Shown piece by piece: positions 1 to 5,339 of a stretch of 5,339 bases of DNA (positions are counted from its first letter, which is position 1; each line of letters opens with the position of its first letter). Origin of the DNA: an uncultured Eggerthella sp. GTDB lineage: Bacteria > Actinomycetota > Coriobacteriia > Coriobacteriales > Eggerthellaceae. The DNA lies in NCBI GenBank assembly GCA_902470405.1, contig CABRGJ010000084.1:1-5339 (forward strand), read 5' to 3'. The position numbers and the translations under genes were made by a program. A model generated the notes under the pieces. It did not search any database. It was not told where the DNA came from and saw nothing but the letters and a program-made list of their open reading frames with translations.

Positions 1-1207
1 GCTGCGGGTCAGTTGGTTGAGGGTCGACAACTGGGTAGCTAGGCTCTGGTTCGGGAACTATAGGCTGAGGGTTATCTGGCTGTGGATCAACAGGCTTCGG
101 ATCGTCAGGTTTAGGGTCTTCAGGTTTAGGTTCTTCGGGAGCTGGGTCATCCTTACCGAACTGCGAGGAAATTGATCCCGAAACACCTGGCCGAGACAGG
201 AATTCCTCAAGCTCTGAAGTATCAGCGATCTTATTGTTGTTACAGTCGAGCTTTGTCAGGTAGTTGCTTTGAGATACGTCAAGCGAGGTAAGTTCGTTAT
301 GTCCGCAATTCAGATTGGAAAGATACCTCGTGGATGTGATATCGAGCGAGGTGAGTGAATTATGAGAACAATCAAGGATCCTCAAAGTAGGACAAGAAGA
401 GATATCGAGCGAAGTGAGGTTGTTCTCCTCGCAATAGAGGTTCTTGAGGTTATTGCAATTTACAAGGTCAAGAGAGGACAATTCATTGTTTCCGCATTTC
501 AGATCGGCAAGCTTGCTTGTCTGGGAAACATCGAGGCTCTGAAGCTGATTGTTCGAACAATCAAAGATCTGAAGTGCGCCACAATCAGAAACATCAAGAG
601 AGGACAGATGGTTGCCGCTGCAGGTCAAGTTTGTAAGGCTCGAACAACCAGAAACATCCAAGGAGCGAAGGATGTTATCGCTGCAATTCAGGTTTGTGAG
701 ACTCGAACAACCCGAAAGATCCAAAGAAGCAAGATCGTTTCCTGAACAATCAAGCGTTTTAAGTCGTGTGCATTGCGATACGTTTAGCTTTTCAAGCTTG
801 CTATTCACACAATTGAGATTGTTAAGAACCTCACATCCTGCCAGGTTCAAGGATCGCAATTGGACGTCCTTGCAAGTAAATTGCGTCAGGTTACTACTAC
901 ACAAGCTCAGGTCAAGCGCTTCGATCGTTCCCATGTCGCCTGAAATATTGAGCGTATTCACGGTCTTTCCGTTGATCACTTCAGGGACGTACGCCGTTGT
1001 TGCGGTCTCGCTATAGATGCCTGTAATGGTTGCATTGGGTTGACCTGCAGTATACCTATAGGTATAGGTAATGCCATTTTCAGGATGCTCGCCCGTTAGG
1101 GCGTGCGCACTTGTAGGCATCGAACAGAGCGCAAAAAGAAAACAAAGACAAGCCACTAGGCCTGCAAAGAATCCTCTTGTTCGAACAGAAAGACGACATG
1201 AAGGCAT
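1..1207 (-). CDS. Secreted Cys-ladder leucine-rich-repeat surface protein with proline-rich tail (3' end outside window)
   Basis: The open frame starts at ATG 1205-1207 and stays open for 402 codons to the left edge, so the C-terminus is missing. AAGGAG at 1214-1219 lies 6 nt before the ATG and supports this start. Residues 1-36 form a signal peptide: basic RLSVRTR, a hydrophobic core at about 12-30, and probable cleavage after AHA. Residues 45-85 (GITYTY, ATITGIY, VPEVINGK) resemble the cap that precedes BspA-type repeats. Residues 107-337 are eleven tandem LRRs of exactly 21 residues, consensus LxxLxCxxNxLxxLDVS. The cysteine is present in all eleven, as in the cysteine ladder of Listeria InlJ. 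From about residue 355 the chain is a Pro-Lys/Gln-Pro-Asp repeat, typical of wall-spanning stalks. I infer an exported adhesin or binding protein; the ligand cannot be told. A sorting motif or other anchor would lie beyond the window. Confidence is high for the fold and low for the role. Confidence 0.9.
   Translation of the reverse strand, partial: MPSCRLSVRTRGFFAGLVACLCFLFALCSMPTSAHALTGEHPENGITYTYRYTAGQPNATITGIYSETATTAYVPEVINGKTVNTLNISGDMGTIEALDLSLCSSNLTQFTCKDVQLRSLNLAGCEVLNNLNCVNSKLEKLNVSQCTRLKTLDCSGNDLASLDLSGCSSLTNLNCSDNILRSLDVSGCSSLTNLTCSGNHLSSLDVSDCGALQIFDCSNNQLQSLDVSQTSKLADLKCGNNELSSLDLVNCNNLKNLYCEENNLTSLDISSCPTLRILDCSHNSLTSLDITSTRYLSNLNCGHNELTSLDVSQSNYLTKLDCNNNKIADTSELEEFLSRPGVSGSISSQFGKDDPAPEEPKPEDPKPDDPKPVDPQPDNPQPIVPEPEPSYPVVDPQPTDPQ
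2..148 (-). repeat. Proline-rich low-complexity tail of the LRR protein
   Basis: Residues 354-402 of the LRR protein are built from short units such as KPEDP, KPDDP, KPVDP and QPDNP. Proline falls at nearly every second or third position, and acidic residues alternate with Lys or Gln. At the DNA level, related 12-bp units recur between about 60 and 148. Such segments usually span the peptidoglycan in Gram-positive surface proteins. The array runs off the window edge, so its full length is unknown. Confidence 0.8.
197..889 (-). repeat. Eleven 63-bp tandem units encoding 21-residue LRRs
   Basis: The eleven units are in perfect register, with no insertion or deletion between repeats. Each encodes L at positions 1 and 4, C at 6, N (usually) at 9, L/I at 11 and usually LD at 14-15. 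The last unit degenerates after position 11 (IADTSELEEFL) and probably caps the solenoid. A second cysteine at unit position 19 occurs in units 1-5, 7 and 8, with T or S in units 6, 9 and 10. Unit 11 has lost the pattern there. The units differ at many bases, so this is an old array rather than a fresh expansion. Confidence 0.9.
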
Positions 1208-1225
1208 ACGGATCTCCTTGCTCAT

Positions 1226-1256
1226 CTATCATGATTCAGGGCAAGCCCTATGATAG
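1226..1256. promoter_or_regulatory. 31-bp nested palindrome over the LRR promoter start (possible operator)
   Basis: The outer arms CTATCAT (1226-1232) and ATGATAG (1250-1256) are perfect inverted repeats. Inside them are AGGGC (1238-1242) and GCCCT (1245-1249), separated by AA. The right outer arm coincides with the -10 box, and the whole element spans about -13 to +18. That placement fits a repressor operator. If an upstream transcript reads through, the minus-strand RNA could instead fold into a 7-bp stem, a 5-nt bulge and a 4-bp stem capped by a CUUG tetraloop, ending 6 nt before the AAGGAG ribosome site. Confidence 0.5.
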
Positions 1257-1278
1257 ACAAAAATGGAGTGATGCTCAA
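1250..1278 (-). promoter_or_regulatory. Sigma70-type promoter for the LRR gene
   Basis: On the minus strand, TTGAGC (1273-1278; 4 of 6 matches to TTGACA) and TATCAT (1250-1255; 5 of 6 matches to TATAAT) are separated by exactly 17 bp, and the spacer contains a T5 run. Transcription would start near 1243, giving a leader of about 36 nt with AAGGAG at 1214-1219. This is inferred from sequence only, but the spacing and position are good. Confidence 0.6.
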
Positions 1279-1289
1279 TGCTTGCTCAT

Positions 1290-1319
1290 ACGGTTTTAAC
1301 GCCGTCGGACAACCGTCCG
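1290..1319 (-). terminator. Weak hairpin after the zinc-ribbon gene
   Basis: Two alternative short stems lie just beyond the stop codon at 1321. One is CGGAC/GTCCG with a 4-nt loop (1306-1319). The other is ACGGTT/AACCGT (1290-1295 with 1311-1316). Neither is followed by a T run on the minus strand, so this is not a convincing intrinsic terminator. It may be a weak or Rho-dependent stop, and some read-through into the LRR gene is possible. Confidence 0.25.
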
Positions 1320-1320
1320 C

Positions 1321-2337
1321 TTAGGGAAACTCGACCTTGGGATAGAGTGCGTCAAACTCTGCTGTCGAGGCAGACTTGCCTTGTTTGATATCCTTCGAGA
1401 GCGGCGCGAGGATCTCTTGCGCATGATCCTTCGGCACATCGACCGAAAGACTCACATCCCAACATTGCTTGATGACATCCAGACGCGTAATGAGCAGATC
1501 GTAGAGCTGTTTTATCTGGTCATATGTGTTGAACAGCTGATTATCTTCGGTGAGTCCCAGTTCGTTCATCTCTTCGATCAGTTGAGCCTTCGAATCCGAG
1601 ATCGATTTGATCAATGCCGCACATTCATCAGTATATTGCTGCCGCTTTGTCTTATCGCTCGCAAGATGGAAGTTGTTGAAATTCGAAACGATCGAGTTCA
1701 ATTGACCGCGGTAGTTACCAATGGTCTGATAATTGCCTGAGAGCGATTTGAAGATGTTGTTCTGGCGAATCTCTGAATCCGATTGCTGTTCATCCACTGT
1801 CTGATCGTTCACTTCTTCAACAGGATCAGAATCGATGATCTCCTCCTGCTTCAACAGACCCGCAGAATTCATGAATGCTGCCGTTATAGCAAAGATCGCA
1901 ACGATGATGACCAGGATGATGATGGCCTTATTCTTTGCAGAAAGCCCCTTCTTCCTTTTCGGGGGCTGGATGAAGGTCTTTACATCATCATCTTTCTCGG
2001 CGATCACTTCCCCATCGTCAGAAACGATCTTCTGAATCGGAACCGTAATGAGCGGATCTTCTTCATCTCCGATGACCGGTAGATCATCGATCTTCTTGTC
2101 TGGAGATGACGTGTCGATCTCCTCTTTAGGATCGATGATATTACCATCCTTGTCGTGATAAACACGCTCAGGCACGGGTGGTAATTTCGTGGTCTCAGCA
2201 GGACCTACGGTCTCGGCATAAGTGACCTTCTCTTGTGCTTCAGCAATGCGTGACTTGATGTCGTCGACGGACATACCGCAGTTAGGACATGCAGTTTGCC
2301 CGTCTTCGATCTTTTGTCCACATTCGAGGCAGAACAC
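1321..2337 (-). CDS. Zinc-ribbon single-pass membrane protein, function unknown
   Basis: The 338-residue protein begins with a compact zinc ribbon: FCLECG (C3, C6) and CPNCG (C17, C20). Residues 22-126 are a polar, acidic, proline-containing linker. A basic patch, KRKK at 127-130, precedes one hydrophobic helix at about 138-156 (IIILVIIVAIFAITAAF). By the positive-inside rule the zinc ribbon is cytoplasmic and residues 157-338 are outside. That outer part is acidic at first, then rich in predicted helix, with two cysteines (C239, C292) that might pair. The GTG start at 2335-2337 is the only usable one, because the upstream frame closes without another start. Zinc-ribbon membrane proteins of this build are common in Gram-positive bacteria and mostly uncharacterised. 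It follows leuA by 23 bp, with its ribosome site abutting the leuA stop, so co-transcription is likely. I cannot assign a function. Confidence 0.88.
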   Translation of the reverse strand: MFCLECGQKIEDGQTACPNCGMSVDDIKSRIAEAQEKVTYAETVGPAETTKLPPVPERVYHDKDGNIIDPKEEIDTSSPDKKIDDLPVIGDEEDPLITVPIQKIVSDDGEVIAEKDDDVKTFIQPPKRKKGLSAKNKAIIILVIIVAIFAITAAFMNSAGLLKQEEIIDSDPVEEVNDQTVDEQQSDSEIRQNNIFKSLSGNYQTIGNYRGQLNSIVSNFNNFHLASDKTKRQQYTDECAALIKSISDSKAQLIEEMNELGLTEDNQLFNTYDQIKQLYDLLITRLDVIKQCWDVSLSVDVPKDHAQEILAPLSKDIKQGKSASTAEFDALYPKVEFP

Positions 2338-2349
2338 CGAGTCGTCTTG

Positions 2350-2355
2350 CTCCTT
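2350..2355 (-). promoter_or_regulatory. Ribosome binding site of the zinc-ribbon gene, long spacing
   Basis: AAGGAG on the minus strand starts 5 bp after the leuA stop codon. It is 12 nt from the GTG at 2335-2337, longer than the usual 5-9 nt. No other start lies between the two, so initiation may be modest or coupled to termination of leuA translation. Confidence 0.6.
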
Positions 2356-2360
2356 ACCAC

Positions 2361-3881
2361 CTATTGTTTATCAACGATAAGGCGATTGAGTGCATTCAGA
2401 TATGCCTTAGCAGAAGAAACGATGATATCGCCATCGGAACCACGACCGGTATAGACTGAACCATCGCCTGCAGTAACACGAACAGTAACCTCGCCCAACG
2501 CATCGATACCGCGCGTAACGCTCTGAACCGAGAATTCCGAAAGATCATTCTCGATATCCACGATCTCGTTCACCGCACGATAGAGCGCATCGATAGGACC
2601 GGTACCGATCGAACAAGCGCAGAACTCATTGTCGTTCTTATCGATGAGCGTAACTGTTGCGGTAGGTGTGAGCGGTTGACCACATGAGATCTGAACGCTC
2701 TTCAACGTGTAGGATACCTCTTGCGCACGACCCTGCTCCCCTACCAACGATTCGAGGTCTTCGTCATAGACTTCTTTCTTCTTGTCGGCCAGATCGAGAA
2801 ATGCAGTGTGCAGATCTTCGAATGCCTGACCTTCGATGTGATAGCCAAGTGCTTCAAGACGATGGCGCAAAGCCGCACGGCCCGACCGCGCCGAGAGCAC
2901 GATAGAGCTTTGACCAGCGCCAACCTCGGTTGGATCGATGATCTCATACGTACTACGCTCTTTAATAACGCCATCTTGATGAATACCAGAAGAATGAGCG
3001 AATGCATTCGCGCCGACGATGGCCTTATTCGGCTGAACGACAAAGCCGGTGATAGAAGATACGAGGCGTGAAGCGCGGATGAATTCACGTGTATTGATAT
3101 CAGCATGGGCGTCGAGCTCTTCGCCGTGCATCTTGATAGCCATGACCACTTCTTCCATGGCTGTGTTACCTGCACGTTCGCCCAGACCATTGATGGTGCA
3201 CTCGATCTGAGTTGCACCGTTCTCAACACCTGCCAAGGAAAGCGCAGTAGCCATGCCAAGATCGTTATGGCAGTGAACCGAAATGGAAGCCTTGTCGATG
3301 TTCTTGACGTTTTCCATCAAGAACTTGATGCGTCGACCGTACTCTTCAGGAAGCGAATAGCCCGTGGTATCCGGGATATTGACGACGGTAGCACCAGCCG
3401 CGATGACCGCCTCGACCACTTTCGCGAGGAATTCGTAATCCGAACGACCCGCATCTTCGCAATAGAATTCAACATCTTCGACGAACTTCTTCGCATATTT
3501 GGTCGCGTGCACTGCGCGCTCGAGAATGACTTCAGGCGTGGTACGCAGCTTGTCGTAGATATGGCTATGCGAAACACCGATGCCCGTATGAATGCGCGGA
3601 CGCGCGCAATTCGCGAGCGCTTCAGCAGCAGAATCGATATCCTTCTCGACCGCACGCGTGAGCGCACAGACCACCGCTCGATCGCCGACCTCAGCTGCGA
3701 TCTGCTGGACGCTCTTGAAGTCACCCGGGGATGAAACAGGAAAGCCCGCTTCGATAACATCGACATTAAGACGTAGTAGCTGACGCGTGATGACCAATTT
3801 CTCTTCGGAGTTCATCGAGGCGCCCGGCGACTGTTCGCCATCGCGCAAGGTGGTATCGAAAATAGCAATCTTGCGAGTCAT
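2361..3881 (-). CDS. leuA: 2-isopropylmalate synthase
   Basis: The 506-residue enzyme makes the first committed step of leucine synthesis: acetyl-CoA plus 2-oxoisovalerate gives 2-isopropylmalate in the cytoplasm. The N-terminal HMGL-like TIM barrel shows [12 protein letters not shown] (9-20), GFPVSSPGD (46-54), ED at 142-143, HCHNDLGMA (203-211; metal-binding His203 and His205) and GLGERAGNT (232-240). [10 protein letters not shown] (295-304) lies in the following subdomain. The C-terminal regulatory domain (about 385-506) is intact and ends in the usual AYLNALNRL, so leucine feedback is likely. The sequence and length match the short, E. coli-type LeuA rather than the long mycobacterial form. 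Citramalate and homocitrate synthases are less likely given the LeuA-type motifs. I chose ATG 3879-3881 because AAAGGAA lies 6 nt upstream; a TTG at 3903-3905 would add eight residues but the ribosome site would then be inside the gene. leuB, leuC and leuD are not in this window. Confidence 0.95.
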   Translation of the reverse strand: MTRKIAIFDTTLRDGEQSPGASMNSEEKLVITRQLLRLNVDVIEAGFPVSSPGDFKSVQQIAAEVGDRAVVCALTRAVEKDIDSAAEALANCARPRIHTGIGVSHSHIYDKLRTTPEVILERAVHATKYAKKFVEDVEFYCEDAGRSDYEFLAKVVEAVIAAGATVVNIPDTTGYSLPEEYGRRIKFLMENVKNIDKASISVHCHNDLGMATALSLAGVENGATQIECTINGLGERAGNTAMEEVVMAIKMHGEELDAHADINTREFIRASRLVSSITGFVVQPNKAIVGANAFAHSSGIHQDGVIKERSTYEIIDPTEVGAGQSSIVLSARSGRAALRHRLEALGYHIEGQAFEDLHTAFLDLADKKKEVYDEDLESLVGEQGRAQEVSYTLKSVQISCGQPLTPTATVTLIDKNDNEFCACSIGTGPIDALYRAVNEIVDIENDLSEFSVQSVTRGIDALGEVTVRVTAGDGSVYTGRGSDGDIIVSSAKAYLNALNRLIVDKQ

Positions 3882-3887
3882 CACGCG

Positions 3888-3894
3888 TTCCTTT
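3888..3894 (-). promoter_or_regulatory. Ribosome binding site of leuA
   Basis: AAAGGAA on the minus strand is 6 nt from ATG 3879-3881. This spacing decides the start against the adjacent GTG at 3882-3884 (3 nt, too close) and the upstream TTG at 3903-3905. Confidence 0.7.
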
Positions 3895-3916
3895 CTCATA
3901 TTCAATAATGAGAATA

Positions 3917-3925
3917 ATCATACCA
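3917..3925 (-). promoter_or_regulatory. Possible extended -10 promoter for leuA
   Basis: The minus strand reads TGGTATGAT, an extended -10 (TGn plus 5 of 6 matches to TATAAT). No good -35 lies 16-18 bp upstream. A start near 3910 would give a leader of about 29 nt containing the leuA ribosome site. An imperfect inverted repeat (3917-3924 with 3936-3943, 7 of 8 matching) overlaps it. leuA may thus be expressed apart from amt and PII as well as with them. Confidence 0.4.
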
Positions 3926-3950
3926 TCTTTCTGCAGGTATCATGCGAAAT

Positions 3951-4286
3951 CTACAGGGCTTCATCGTTTTCCTCGCCAGTACGAATGCGCACAACGCGCT
4001 CGATGTCAGACACGAAGATCTTGCCATCCCCCACTTCGCCGGTGCGTGTAGTTGAAACGATCACCTCTACGATCTCATCCACACGTGCATCATCGGCAAT
4101 GATCTCGAACTTGATCTTCGGCACCATGTTCAAAATGACCTCATTACCACGGAAATACTCGCTCCATCCGTGCTGATTGCCACATCCATGCACTTGAGAG
4201 ATGGTCATACCAGACACATCAGCCTGAAAGAGCGCCTTCAGCGGCTCGAGCATGGTCGGCCGCACGACTGCACTGATTCGCTTCAT
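3951..4286 (-). CDS. glnK: PII nitrogen signalling protein (GlnB/GlnK family) without the modifiable T-loop tyrosine
   Basis: This 111-residue protein has the family's usual length and hallmarks: MKRISAVVRP start, GMT at 26-28, PKIKFEI (56-62), TGEVGDGKIFV (82-92) and RIRTGE (100-105). PII is a soluble trimer that binds ATP or ADP and 2-oxoglutarate and gates targets, chiefly Amt, through its T-loop. Gln38, Lys57, the GDGK loop (86-89), Arg100 and Arg102 are retained, so nucleotide and 2-oxoglutarate binding look intact. Arg46, equivalent to E. coli GlnK Arg47 that enters the AmtB pore, is kept. Tyr51 is replaced by Val50, and Tyr46 by Phe45, so uridylylation or adenylylation at that site is not possible. 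The start is set by ATG 4284-4286 with AAGGAA 6 nt upstream. It follows amt by 27 bp and is surely co-transcribed. I use glnK because of the amt linkage; glnB would be an equally common label. Confidence 0.93.
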   Translation of the reverse strand: MKRISAVVRPTMLEPLKALFQADVSGMTISQVHGCGNQHGWSEYFRGNEVILNMVPKIKFEIIADDARVDEIVEVIVSTTRTGEVGDGKIFVSDIERVVRIRTGEENDEAL

Positions 4287-4313
4287 AGTTGTTTCCTTTC
4301 CCTAATAAACCTG

Positions 4314-5339
4314 TTAGTCCAAACCATTGAAGGCAGGATAAGCAGATTCGCTATGTTCACTGATGTCCATACCGGCCGCTTCTTGTTCCTTGGACACGCG
4401 CAAGCTGCCATGAAAACATACCTTCACGATAAGCCCGATCACAAGTGAACCAATACCAACAAAGATGAGCGTGACCAAGATACCCAAGCACTGTGCACCG
4501 AGCAAAGTGAGATCACCTGTGTACAGAAGGCCACCGAACTCTGTCCAAGAAAGCTCTGGCACACAGAATATACCCGTAAGCACACCGCCTACCATGCCAC
4601 CGACTGCATGGCAGCCAAAGGCATCGAGCGCATCGTCATATCCGATCTTGGTCTTAAGAAACGACATCGCGAAATAGCAGATCGGAGAAACGATGATGCC
4701 CATCACGATAGCAGCCCAGGGCTCCACGAAGCCAGCAGCAGGCGTGATGACGACAAGTCCTGCCACTAGACCGGTTACCGCACCAACCAAGGTGGGCTTC
4801 CCGACCTTGATCTTCTCGACCACCATCCAAGAAAGCAGTGCTGCACCAGAAGCAACAACGGTATTCAAGATCGCCAATGCCGCAATACCATCAGCAGCAA
4901 ATTCGGAGCCTCCATTGAAGCCAAACCAACCGAACCAGAGAAGCGTAACGCCAAGCACGACGAGCGGAATGTTATGCGGTCGATGCGCGATGGCCCCGAA
5001 CTCCTTACGGCGACCGAGCAGCAAACAAAGCACCAGACCTGCAAGACCAGAACTGATATGGACGACATCGCCACCTGCGAAATCGAGTGCACCGATCGTA
5101 TCACCGATGAAGCTTCCTTCACCGCCCCATACCATATGCGCGAGTGGGCAATAGATAGCGAGCACCCACACGCACACGAAAGCTATCATCGCACCGAACT
5201 TCATACGTCCTGCTACCGCGCCCCAGATGATGGCGCAGGTGATCATTGCGAATGCGGCCTGGAAGACCACATCGATGACAGCTGGATAGACCGCTCCTTC
5301 AGGGATGATCGCAGCTTCGATGAGGATATCTTGGACGAG
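4314..5339 (-). CDS. amt: Ammonium transporter, Amt family (5' end outside window)
   Basis: The frame is open from the right edge to TAA at 4314-4316, giving 341 residues. By comparison with E. coli AmtB, about 77 mature residues plus any signal peptide are missing. The protein moves ammonium across the cytoplasmic membrane. Pore residues are visible (fragment numbering): the Phe gate in FQAAFA (F30; F107 in E. coli), W71 (W148), D86 in LDFAGG (D160), the twin histidines H94 in VVHIS and H244 in GCHAVGG (H168/H318, with the same 150-residue spacing), and F141 and S145 in GFNGGS (F215, S219). Most of the eleven membrane helices lie in the fragment. The C-terminal tail (KEQEAAGMD, SESAYPAF) is the conserved region that contacts PII. 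A GTG at 5268-5270 is an internal codon, not a start. The PII gene follows after 27 bp. Confidence 0.95.
   Translation of the reverse strand, partial: LVQDILIEAAIIPEGAVYPAVIDVVFQAAFAMITCAIIWGAVAGRMKFGAMIAFVCVWVLAIYCPLAHMVWGGEGSFIGDTIGALDFAGGDVVHISSGLAGLVLCLLLGRRKEFGAIAHRPHNIPLVVLGVTLLWFGWFGFNGGSEFAADGIAALAILNTVVASGAALLSWMVVEKIKVGKPTLVGAVTGLVAGLVVITPAAGFVEPWAAIVMGIIVSPICYFAMSFLKTKIGYDDALDAFGCHAVGGMVGGVLTGIFCVPELSWTEFGGLLYTGDLTLLGAQCLGILVTLIFVGIGSLVIGLIVKVCFHGSLRVSKEQEAAGMDISEHSESAYPAFNGLD

Noticed and set aside
362..745. Plus-strand 127-codon open frame with repeated internal segments
   Set aside because: It is the antisense image of the 63-bp LRR array; its repeats follow that period. The minus-strand frame has a signal peptide, a ribosome site and conserved LRR positions.
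1208..1320. Known riboswitch in the LRR leader
   Set aside because: No conserved core of a class I know is present, and the predicted leader of about 36 nt is too short for most aptamers.
2741..3259. Minus-strand 172-codon frame within leuA
   Set aside because: It overlaps leuA in another frame on the same strand, where the leuA frame carries all family motifs without a break. No frameshift is indicated.
3105..3734. Plus-strand 209-codon open frame opposite leuA
   Set aside because: It is wholly antisense to conserved leuA motifs, its protein is arginine-rich with no recognisable domain, and it has no ribosome site I could support.
3882..3950. Leucine attenuator or T-box before leuA
   Set aside because: The 69-bp gap is too short for a T-box, has no run of leucine codons in a leader peptide, and has no hairpin followed by a T run.
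4693..5154. Plus-strand 153-codon frame opposite amt
   Set aside because: It is rich in Pro, Thr, Ala and Ser, as expected for the antisense of a hydrophobic transporter; the minus-strand frame is a clear Amt protein.

Overview
The window is a compact, co-oriented bacterial segment. All five genes I can support read on the minus strand, so transcription runs from high to low coordinates. Base composition looks close to 50% G+C. Several features suggest a Gram-positive host: strong AAGGAG-type ribosome sites, the order amt then PII, a PII T-loop lacking the modifiable tyrosine, and a secreted leucine-rich-repeat protein ending in a proline-rich, wall-spanning-like tail. A mid-G+C member of the Coriobacteriia or Clostridia would fit, but no marker gene is present and that placement is a low-confidence guess.

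Layout in transcription order. The 3' two-thirds or more of an ammonium transporter gene (4314-5339) enters from the right edge. A PII signalling protein (3951-4286) follows after 27 bp. A full-length 2-isopropylmalate synthase, leuA (2361-3881), comes next after 69 bp that contain a possible extended -10 promoter. A zinc-ribbon, single-pass membrane protein of unknown function (1321-2337, GTG start) follows 23 bp after leuA. A 113-bp gap then holds a good sigma70-type promoter overlaid by a striking palindrome. It drives a secreted Cys-ladder leucine-rich-repeat protein (1-1207) that runs off the left edge.

How the genes fit together. Amt and PII are a classic pair: PII plugs the transporter when nitrogen is plentiful. 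This PII keeps the arginine that enters the Amt pore but has lost the tyrosine that uridylyl- or adenylyltransferases modify, so its control probably rests on ATP/ADP and 2-oxoglutarate alone. leuA consumes a branched-chain 2-oxo acid and acetyl-CoA, which makes its place behind the nitrogen-sensing pair metabolically reasonable, although a local promoter may separate it. The zinc-ribbon protein is probably co-transcribed with leuA. The LRR gene looks like an independent, regulated surface-protein unit.

I found no RNA genes, mobile elements, CRISPR arrays or origins. No clearly new multi-gene system is visible. The best leads are the operator-like palindrome at the LRR promoter, the double cysteine pattern in the LRRs, and the altered PII T-loop.
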